Positions 51,564-59,351 of a stretch of DNA of 64,000 nucleotides are shown here, piece after piece; position 1 is the first letter of the stretch; each line of letters opens with the position of its first letter. The notes beneath the pieces were generated by a model. The model did not search any database and was not told the origin of the DNA. It saw only the letters and a list, made by a program, of their open reading frames with translations. The stretch is taken from contig DXGM01000043.1 of the NCBI GenBank assembly GCA_019113915.1, positions 62,001 to 126,000 of the forward strand, in the 5' to 3' direction. The DNA comes from Candidatus Gordonibacter avicola (GTDB lineage: Bacteria > Actinomycetota > Coriobacteriia > Coriobacteriales > Eggerthellaceae). The translations under genes and the position numbers were made by a program.

Positions 51564-53111
51564 CTAGCCGAATAAGCCTGCGACTGCGTCGTAGAGGGCG
51601 GGGTTGAGGGCTGCAATGGAAGCGTAGTGGACGGGTGAGAACAGCGACAGCAGCCCTACCAGGGCCGATATGCCAAGGCTCACTGCCAGCACAACAACCA
51701 GGATGCGGTAGTTGCGCGCTCCCTTCTCTTCCTTTTCGCCAGCGCGCGCTTGGAGGGAGAACAGTACGAAGGCGGCCACCAGCATGAGGTACCAGCCGAA
51801 GTCGCTGAAGTAGCGCTGTGTAATGCCAGCCGTGCGCGCGTCGGCTACCAGCACCACGGCGGCGAACAGCAGCATGAGCAGGCTGATTCCCCACAAATTC
51901 CGCTGCTTCAACTCGCGGCGCACAACGGGCAGAGCCAGCACCAAAAGCGCGCAGGGCACGAGCCAGAAATACCCCCCGTACATGGGCTCGAACGGCGCCC
52001 AGCTCACGGGGTAGGTGAGGTCGGTCGCCTGCACAAACGGGAAACTTCCAGACAGGTTGAAGGGCTGGATCAGGTAGTAGAACAACAGCACCGGCGTGAG
52101 GCGCCAACTTTGGTTGTAACCAATCATGTCGAAGCCGGTAAGGTTGTAGAAGCTGCCAAAGTCAAGCAGCGAGCCAAACCGCACATAGTTATAAGCAAAC
52201 AGCGGCGCAAACACCACAACGAACGGAACGAGCGCCGCAAGGGTCGAACCCAGTCCCGCGCGCGAGAATAACAGGCGCTCGCGCGTTATCTCGCGCCAGA
52301 ACAGCGGCAGTGCCAAGAAACACGCCAACATAAACTGCGGGCGACACCCCAGGTTAAGCGCCATGCACGCTGAACCCGCTGCCAGATGCCACGCCGAAAG
52401 CGTCACGCCGCCATGGGCACCGCTCGTCCCACCCTCGCGTCGCGCGCCCATCCAAAACCACAGCCCCAACATAGTGAACACCATGGACGTGAGAATAGGC
52501 ACCGAGTAAAACGTCGGCACAAAGCCCAGATACACCACGTTACTGCCCGCGAACATACACAACAGCGCCAGCACGAGCGAGCCCGTAGTGGCGGAACGCG
52601 CGAACCACCGCCGCGCCACGCGGTAGAGCAACAGCGCCGCGCACACAAGAAAGCACGATCCCAGAAACGCTACGGCCGCTGGCGTGGCCAGCCATGAGCC
52701 CGTGATCAGCTGATACGGCGCGTACAGCAGCACCGCCGGCACCACGCCGAAGTAGCAGTAGTACTTCCCCTCATAAAAAGCATGATCCCAAAAGATAGGC
52801 ACGTTGCCGCCGTCTTGAATGGCGTCGCGGTTCTCAAACGCGTAGGGGTTTTCCAATTCGGCCAGCTCATCGGGCACGGGAAGGTCAAGCGAAACGGAGC
52901 CGTGCAAAAGCGCGTCGGCAAGCCGAGCGTACTGATCGTGGTCGGCATAGTGGCGAATGGAGGGGTCATACGAGGTTCCCTGATACACGGCCGCGGCGTT
53001 GTTGAGCACGCCCACGCCTAGGAAGCACGCGACCAAAAGCGCGGTGACCAGGGCGTACACGGGTATCGATACGGCGGGACGCTCGTGCGCGCCTTCTCTG
53101 TTGCGGATCAT
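51564..53111 (-). CDS. polytopic membrane protein, GT-C-like glycosyltransferase candidate
   Basis: 515 aa with about 11 membrane helices. The first helix (VYALVTALLVACFLGVGVLN) is followed by a long outer loop, SIRHYADHDQYARLADALLH, NPYAFENRD and FWDHAFYEGKYYCYFGVVPA, a layout like GT-C lipid-linked sugar transferases whose first loop carries the catalytic Asp. This would move a sugar outside the membrane from a polyprenyl donor. Assignment is by layout only. The ATG at 53111 has GAGAGGG nearby; the open frame to 53294 is not supported. It lies between the glycosyltransferases and the ricin-repeat operon. Confidence 0.75.
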   Translation of the reverse strand: MIRNREGAHERPAVSIPVYALVTALLVACFLGVGVLNNAAAVYQGTSYDPSIRHYADHDQYARLADALLHGSVSLDLPVPDELAELENPYAFENRDAIQDGGNVPIFWDHAFYEGKYYCYFGVVPAVLLYAPYQLITGSWLATPAAVAFLGSCFLVCAALLLYRVARRWFARSATTGSLVLALLCMFAGSNVVYLGFVPTFYSVPILTSMVFTMLGLWFWMGARREGGTSGAHGGVTLSAWHLAAGSACMALNLGCRPQFMLACFLALPLFWREITRERLLFSRAGLGSTLAALVPFVVVFAPLFAYNYVRFGSLLDFGSFYNLTGFDMIGYNQSWRLTPVLLFYYLIQPFNLSGSFPFVQATDLTYPVSWAPFEPMYGGYFWLVPCALLVLALPVVRRELKQRNLWGISLLMLLFAAVVLVADARTAGITQRYFSDFGWYLMLVAAFVLFSLQARAGEKEEKGARNYRILVVVLAVSLGISALVGLLSLFSPVHYASIAALNPALYDAVAGLFG

Positions 53112-53348
53112 GCATTCCCTCTCTTGCAGGCAAAAGGACTCAAGATGGCTTCCCCGGTATGATACCAGCAAATGACGAGTGACTTGCGCGTGTTGGCGGA
53201 AGCGGGCGCACCTGCTCGTTTTCTTCACCAGCTGCCGCGCACGGAAAAAGGTGCGGCGCTTCGGCGAGGTGAGAAGGCTCTTCAGGTGGGGCATTGGCGA
53301 AGGATGGTATCATAGACACAGGAAAACGACGAGAAGAAGGAAGCGTGT

Positions 53349-56300
53349 ATGGCAAAGCGAGCGAAGACGCTGTTGTGCGTGATGTTGTGCCTGGCGTTGA
53401 CGCCCACATACGGATGGGCGGCGGAAATCGAAGGCGTGCAAGGTGGCGAAACCGCCGCACCGCGTGAGGAAACCGAATCGCAGCCGGAGGGCGTAGGCAC
53501 AGGCGAAGTGCCCGAAAGTGGCGCTCCCGTAGACACTCCGGAAGGGCCCGCGTCCCCCCAGGATGGCGTTCCCTCGCCTGCGGAACCGGAAGCGCCCGCA
53601 TCCGAAGAGCCTGAACCTACGGCTGAACCAAGCGGCATTGAGCTAGCGGCCGCCAAGGCCGAGGGCATCTACGTGTTTGCCAACCAGGCCTCGGGCAAGG
53701 TGCTCGACGTGGCGGCGGCCTCGAAGGCCAACGGCGCGAACGTGCAACAGTACACGGATAACAATTCTCCCGCGCAGCGCTTCCGCGCCGAGGCGGCGGG
53801 TAGCGGCTACTTCTATTTAGTAAACGTTGCGTCGGGCAAGGTGCTTGATGTTGAGGCCGGCCGAGCGGAGGCGGGCGCGAACGTGCAGCAGTACGAGCGC
53901 AACGGCTCGCTCGCGCAGAAGTGGAAGATCGTTGACGTGGGCGGCGGGGCGTATGTGGTGGCCTCGGCGCTGTCGTCGGCCACTTCGGGCCTCACGGGCG
54001 CGCTCGTGCTTGACGTGGCTGACGGCTCGGCGGCCAACGGCGCGAACGTGCAGCTGTACACGTACAACAATTCCCCTGCTCAGCGCTTTGCGTTGCGCGA
54101 GGCGGCGCGCACGGTGGAAGATGGCCTGTACGAGGTGCGCACGCTGGCGGCACCCGACAAGGGGCTCGACATCGCGGGCGCCTCTTCTGCGAATGGCGCC
54201 AACGTGCAAATCTACACCGCGAACGGGAGCGCCGCGCAGCGTTTCGCCGTTGCGTATGACGAGGCCTCGGGCTACTACACGCTGCGCAATGTGGCGTCCG
54301 GCAAGCTGCTTGACGTGACCAACGCCTCGCCGGATGACGGCGCGAACGTGCAGCAGTATGCCGCGAATGGCGGCGCCGCGCAGCTCTGGAGTGTGGAGGC
54401 GGTCACGGGCGGCTATGTTATCCGTTCGGGCTGCTCAGGCAAGGTGCTCGATCTGCAATGGGGCGGCATGGAGAACGGCACGAACGTATGGCAGTACGCC
54501 GCAAACGGCACGCCGGCGCAAACCTGGACGTTCAAGCAGGCCCCCGGCCGCGTCATTGAGGACGGCGTGTACACGGTGATCTCGGCGCTTTCGAACAAGC
54601 TTGCCCTTGAGGTGGCGGGCGGCTCGTCGACGGATGGCGCGAACGTGCGCCTCGGGTCTGATGAGGGCACGCTCGCCCAGAAGTTCGAAGCAACCTACGA
54701 CGAGGAAAGCGGCTACTACACGCTGCGCAATGCCGCCTCGGCCAAGGTGCTTGACGTGGCGGGCGCGGGCGGGTACGACGGCGCAAACGTGCAGCAGTAC
54801 GAAGTGAACGGCTCGCTCGCCCAGCGCTTCGCCATTGAAACACGCAGCGACGGGACGTTTATCGTGCGCGCCGCGTGCAGCGGCCTCGTGCTTGACGTGG
54901 CAGGTGCGTCAGCCACGTCCGGTGCTAACGTGCAAACCTGGACGCCTAACAACACGAGCGCGCAGGCGTGGAACTTCCACGAAGCACAGCTTTTAGACGA
55001 GGGCCTTTTCGAAGTGAAAAGCGCGCTCGGCACTGTGCTTGACGCGGCCTCGGGCGGGGAAACCAGCGGCACGAATGTACAAACCTATACTTCCAACGGC
55101 AGCCTGGCGCAAAAGTACCAGGTGACGGCGAAGGGCAAGGGCTTCTACACGCTTGAGTGCGCGAAGTCGGGCCTGGTGCTGGACGTGGACGGCGGCGTGG
55201 GCCCCAACGTGAGCTTGCGCACGCCTACCCAATCCGACGCGCAGCTATGGCGCGCCTCCATTGCGGGTGACGGCTGTGTGGCGCTCGTCAACAAAAAGAC
55301 GGGCCAGCTGCTTGACGTGGCTGGTGCCTCGGCGGCGAATGGCGCGAACGTGCAGGTGCATGTCGCCAACGGCTCCGAGGCCCAGAAGTGGCAGCTTGTT
55401 GAGACGGCTCCCTTCGTGGAAGGTCTGTTCACGGTGCAGAGCGCCATTGATCGTTCCTACGTGCTTGACGTGCGTGACGGCTCGTCCGCCAACGGGGCCC
55501 TTCTGCAGGTGTACCAGTCCAACGGCACGGCGGCGCAGAAGTTCCAGGTGTCGCGCCAGGCTGACGGCACGTATCGCCTCGTGTGCCTGGGGTCGGGCAA
55601 GGCGCTCGACGTGCGCGACAGCCAGGTGGACGCGTCAACGGGCGCGGGCACGGTGCAGCAGTGGGAGAGCGATCCCACCAACCGTGCGCAGGCGTGGCGC
55701 TTCGAGTATGCGGGCGGCGGGTACTACAGCCTGTTCGCCGTAGTGGGCGGCGGTGAGTCGTGCCTCGATGTGGAAGCTGGCGTTGCCGCAAATGGCGTGT
55801 CGGTGGGCATCTACGGGTCCAACGACACGGCCGCCCAGAAGTTCAAGCTGGTGGAAGCCGGTGCGGTGAGCAACGACCTTCTTAGCATCACGCTTGAAGA
55901 GATGATGGGCTACCAGCGCGCGGGCAACCCCTATATTACTGACATCTCAGATGAAGAGCTGCGCGGCGCGCTCGACCCGAACAACAGTGGCGGCGCGGAT
56001 TTCAACCAGTTCGCTGACCTGCGCGTCTACACGGGTCTTGAGGGCTGGCAGCTCGATGGCTACCTGGCCACCAACGGTGAGGGCGGCGTTCTGGAAGGCA
56101 AGGGCGCAGCCTTTGTTGCTGCAGCGAAACGCTACAACCTGAATGAGGTGTACCTTGCGGCCCACACGTGCCTTGAGAGCGGTTGGGGCTTCTCGCGCTT
56201 GGCGAAGGGCGCCTACTACGACGGCACGGGCTACGACTACCTGGGCACCGACGGCAACTGGTACCGTGCAGAGCTGCCGGGCTACGAGCCGGGCACGTAC

Positions 56301-56642
56301 TACAACCTGTTCGGCATTGGAGCCTACGACTCCGACCCGCACAAGTACGGCATTGAAGCGGCCATCAAGAATGGCTGGAGTAGCATCGACGCAGCCGTGG
56401 AAGGCGCGGCGAAGTGGATTGCTTCGAACTACGTGTACCGCACGTCCGGAAACGCCCAACCCACGCTCTACGCCATGAAATGGGACGTTGCATCCAGCAA
56501 TGCCACGCACGCCTACGGGTGGCACCAGTACGCCACCGACGTGCAGTGGGCGAAGAAGATCGCCCGCCTGATGAACCAGTGCTACGTCGCGAGCGGCGTG
56601 GTTGACCCCGAGTTGAGATATGTGGTGCCCAGCTATGCGTAA
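53349..56642 (+). CDS. secreted ricin-repeat protein with C-terminal glucosaminidase domain
   Basis: 1097 aa. Signal peptide in residues 1-25 (KTLLCVMLCLALTPTYGWAA), an acidic Pro/Glu-rich linker (about 26-100), then fifteen ricin-type units of about 45-50 residues (about 100-835) with the core LDVAGAS-x-NGANVQ-x-Y-xx-NGSxAQxF. The C-terminal 250 residues are a glucosaminidase domain (Flg/LytG type): EVYLAAHTCLESGWGFSRLA with the catalytic Glu, then GYDYLGTDGNWYRAELPGYE and SNATHAYGWHQYATDVQWAK. It would cut the glycan strand of peptidoglycan. Fifteen units fit five beta-trefoils. There is no LPxTG anchor. First of three similar genes. Confidence 0.9.
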   Translation: MAKRAKTLLCVMLCLALTPTYGWAAEIEGVQGGETAAPREETESQPEGVGTGEVPESGAPVDTPEGPASPQDGVPSPAEPEAPASEEPEPTAEPSGIELAAAKAEGIYVFANQASGKVLDVAAASKANGANVQQYTDNNSPAQRFRAEAAGSGYFYLVNVASGKVLDVEAGRAEAGANVQQYERNGSLAQKWKIVDVGGGAYVVASALSSATSGLTGALVLDVADGSAANGANVQLYTYNNSPAQRFALREAARTVEDGLYEVRTLAAPDKGLDIAGASSANGANVQIYTANGSAAQRFAVAYDEASGYYTLRNVASGKLLDVTNASPDDGANVQQYAANGGAAQLWSVEAVTGGYVIRSGCSGKVLDLQWGGMENGTNVWQYAANGTPAQTWTFKQAPGRVIEDGVYTVISALSNKLALEVAGGSSTDGANVRLGSDEGTLAQKFEATYDEESGYYTLRNAASAKVLDVAGAGGYDGANVQQYEVNGSLAQRFAIETRSDGTFIVRAACSGLVLDVAGASATSGANVQTWTPNNTSAQAWNFHEAQLLDEGLFEVKSALGTVLDAASGGETSGTNVQTYTSNGSLAQKYQVTAKGKGFYTLECAKSGLVLDVDGGVGPNVSLRTPTQSDAQLWRASIAGDGCVALVNKKTGQLLDVAGASAANGANVQVHVANGSEAQKWQLVETAPFVEGLFTVQSAIDRSYVLDVRDGSSANGALLQVYQSNGTAAQKFQVSRQADGTYRLVCLGSGKALDVRDSQVDASTGAGTVQQWESDPTNRAQAWRFEYAGGGYYSLFAVVGGGESCLDVEAGVAANGVSVGIYGSNDTAAQKFKLVEAGAVSNDLLSITLEEMMGYQRAGNPYITDISDEELRGALDPNNSGGADFNQFADLRVYTGLEGWQLDGYLATNGEGGVLEGKGAAFVAAAKRYNLNEVYLAAHTCLESGWGFSRLAKGAYYDGTGYDYLGTDGNWYRAELPGYEPGTYYNLFGIGAYDSDPHKYGIEAAIKNGWSSIDAAVEGAAKWIASNYVYRTSGNAQPTLYAMKWDVASSNATHAYGWHQYATDVQWAKKIARLMNQCYVASGVVDPELRYVVPSYA

Positions 56643-59313
56643 TACTCCCACCGCGCGCCGCGGCGCGCACGCGTTCCTTTCATCCGTCCTGGCCGTAGCG
56701 CTGGCGCTGTGGGTCTTCGCGCCGGCATCAGCGCTGGCCGCCGAGAATGCGGCTTTGGGAGGTGCTGCGGCTACGGAAGAGGTGCCCGGAACGGGTGGGG
56801 AAGGCGCCCTTCCTGAAAGTGACAATGGCGAAGCGCCTGCTCCCGGGCCGGAGGTCGAAACCCCCAGCACCCCTGAGGTGCCCTCGCCTGACGACGAGGC
56901 GCTTCCCGGCGAGGGAGGCGACACGCCAGGCACCGAGACCGTTGACCCCGCTGCGGGCGACGCGGACGCGCCTGACGCGGATGCGGAAGACACGGAAGCA
57001 GCCGACCCGTCCGAAGATGAGGACATCGCCCTGCGCGCGCTCACAGGCCCGACGGCCACGGATCTACCCCAGGTGGCCGCGCTCGCTTCGGCCGCCGACC
57101 GCACGCGCGTGGTTGACGCACGGAATGCCTCCACGCTCACGCTATCCGCGTCCACATCCGCCGCTTCCCAACGCTTCTTCCTGAGGCCAGTGGGTGGCGG
57201 ATGGTATGCCCTGATAGACGTACAAACCGAGCAGGCGCTTGACGTGGCTAGCGCCTCGACGGCCGATGGTACGCGGGTGGGGCTCTATGCCGACAATGGC
57301 ACCGACGCCCAGCGCTGGCGCTTCGTAGCCGCGGGTGACGGCTCCTACCGCCTTGCCTCGAAGCTGAGAAGCGATCTCGTGCTTGACGCGCGCAACGCCT
57401 CGGCACTCGTGGTGCGTTCGGCCGACAACAGCCGCTTCCAGCGCTTCTTCGTGGACGCCCCCGAGCGCACCATTGACGACGGCACCTATGTGCTCTCGTC
57501 GCGCGCCGGCACCACGGTGCTTGATGTGGCTAGCGCGAGTACGAATAACGGCGCGAACGTGCAAATGTACACGCGCAACGACACGGCAGCCCAGGAGTTC
57601 GTTTTCGTGTACGACGAGACCACGGGCTACTACACGGTGGAAACGTTCGCCACGGGCAAGGTGCTTGACGTGGCCGGAGCCTCCGCGGCCAACGGCGCGA
57701 ACGTGCAGCAGTACGCCGCCAATGGTTCCGCGGCTCAGAAGTGGGCGGTTGAGCGCGCGCCGGGCGGCCTTGGCTACACGGTGATCTCAGCGTGCAGCGG
57801 GCTCGTGCTGGACGTGGCAGGTGCCAGCCGCTTCGACGGCGCGAACGTGCAAACCTACGAAAGCAACGGCTCCGCCGCGCAAATCTGGACGTTCGACGCG
57901 CCCGCAAACGTGATGCCTGACGAGGGCCTTTACGTTATCGAAAGCGCGCTCAGCGGCCGCTACGCCTTGGATATCGACGCGGCAAGTCATGCCGATGGCG
58001 CGAACGTGCAGCTCTACCGCACGAACTTCACCTGGGCGCAGAAGTTTAACGTGGAGGTGCGCGGCGATGGCTTCTGCGTCATTCGCTCGCTGGCCTCGGG
58101 CAAGGTGTTCGACGTGGCTGCGGCTGGTCAGGTGCCCGGCACGAACGTGCAGCAGTACACCTACAACGGCTCGGACGCGCAGTTATGGAAGCCGGTGCGT
58201 TTCGGCGATGCCTACGCGTTCCGCTCAAAGGCGAATGGCCTGTTCCTCGACGTGACGGGAGGCTCGGCCGCGAACGGCGCGAACGTGCAGGTGTGGACGG
58301 GCAACGGCAGCGCCGCGCAGCGCTTCACGCTGCTGGAAACCGACACCTCCACGGCGGTGGATGAGGGTGCCTATGTGCTGCGCAGCGCAACCGACGGCAC
58401 GGTGGTGGACATCCAGGGGGCGGCCGGGCACAACGGTGCGCGCGTCCAGCTCTTTGCGGCGAACGGCAGCTACGCTCAGAAGTTCAAGGTGCTGGCCGAC
58501 GGCTGGGGCGGCTACTACTTCGTCAACGTGCATTCGTCGCGCTACCTGGACATTGACACCGGCACGGGCGCGGTGCTCCAGCAGTGGGATCGCACCGAGG
58601 GCGACAACCAGACCTGGCGCTTCTACCCGGCCAACGACGGTTCCGACACCTACTACGTGGAGTCCGCCTGGACGGGCGAGTACCTCACGAATGCGGGCGG
58701 TACGCTGGCGCTCGCGCCCCTGCGCAACACGGCCGCACAGCGGTTCTCGCTTGAACACACGAAGGCGTTCAAGGTGTATCTGGACGCAGGTCACGGCTAC
58801 AACAGCAACGGCGACGGCCGCGTGGACGCGGGGGCGTGCAGCCAGGGCTATCGCGAATGTGACCTGACCGAAGAGCTGGTGGACAAGGTGGCGAAAGAAC
58901 TCGACCGCCGCGGCATCGAATACATCGTGGGGTATGGCGAGGCCTACTGGGACCGCCACCCCGACGCGGTGGCCAAGGGCTGCTCGACGTTCCTTTCCAT
59001 CCACTTCAACGCCGCAGGTGGCACGGGTACGGAAACCTACATCCACTCCTACAACGCGGCGGCTGGCTCGCCCGCATTCCAAAAGATCATGCATTCCTAC
59101 CTGGTGACCGGCACGGGCTTGCCCGACCGAGGTATGAAGAAATCGGCGCTGGCGGTGTGCGGCGGACGCTTGCCCTCGGTTCTCTGCGAGATTGCGTTCA
59201 TCGACCGCAAGGAAGATATGGAAACCTATTTCAAACGCCAAGACGACGTGGCGCGCTTCCTCGCGGCCGGCATTGTGGAGGCGTCTTCGAACAGCATGTG
59301 CGGATGGTACTAG
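56635..59313 (+). CDS. secreted ricin-repeat protein with C-terminal N-acetylmuramoyl-L-alanine amidase
   Basis: 892 aa. Signal peptide AFLSSVLAVALALWVFAPAS, then an acidic linker rich in Glu/Asp/Pro (to about residue 140) and about twelve ricin-type units (to about 710), the first and last degenerate. Amidase_3 follows: YLDAGHGYNS (zinc His), YRECDLTEELVDK (zinc Glu), STFLSIHFNAAGG (zinc His) and LCEIAFIDRKED (catalytic Glu). It cleaves the bond between muramic acid and the stem peptide. The ATG at 56635 overlaps the previous stop by 8 bp and is preferred over ATG 56620. Twelve units fit four trefoils. Confidence 0.9.
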   Translation: MRNTPTARRGAHAFLSSVLAVALALWVFAPASALAAENAALGGAAATEEVPGTGGEGALPESDNGEAPAPGPEVETPSTPEVPSPDDEALPGEGGDTPGTETVDPAAGDADAPDADAEDTEAADPSEDEDIALRALTGPTATDLPQVAALASAADRTRVVDARNASTLTLSASTSAASQRFFLRPVGGGWYALIDVQTEQALDVASASTADGTRVGLYADNGTDAQRWRFVAAGDGSYRLASKLRSDLVLDARNASALVVRSADNSRFQRFFVDAPERTIDDGTYVLSSRAGTTVLDVASASTNNGANVQMYTRNDTAAQEFVFVYDETTGYYTVETFATGKVLDVAGASAANGANVQQYAANGSAAQKWAVERAPGGLGYTVISACSGLVLDVAGASRFDGANVQTYESNGSAAQIWTFDAPANVMPDEGLYVIESALSGRYALDIDAASHADGANVQLYRTNFTWAQKFNVEVRGDGFCVIRSLASGKVFDVAAAGQVPGTNVQQYTYNGSDAQLWKPVRFGDAYAFRSKANGLFLDVTGGSAANGANVQVWTGNGSAAQRFTLLETDTSTAVDEGAYVLRSATDGTVVDIQGAAGHNGARVQLFAANGSYAQKFKVLADGWGGYYFVNVHSSRYLDIDTGTGAVLQQWDRTEGDNQTWRFYPANDGSDTYYVESAWTGEYLTNAGGTLALAPLRNTAAQRFSLEHTKAFKVYLDAGHGYNSNGDGRVDAGACSQGYRECDLTEELVDKVAKELDRRGIEYIVGYGEAYWDRHPDAVAKGCSTFLSIHFNAAGGTGTETYIHSYNAAAGSPAFQKIMHSYLVTGTGLPDRGMKKSALAVCGGRLPSVLCEIAFIDRKEDMETYFKRQDDVARFLAAGIVEASSNSMCGWY

Positions 59314-59351
59314 TGTCTCGGGCGGCCGAGCGCGACGAGAGGGGAACTACT

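Noticed and set aside
59157-59351. Earlier start for the VanW protein inside the amidase gene
   Set aside because: It would overlap the amidase domain in another frame; the GTG at 59352 has a good ribosome site and begins a signal peptide.
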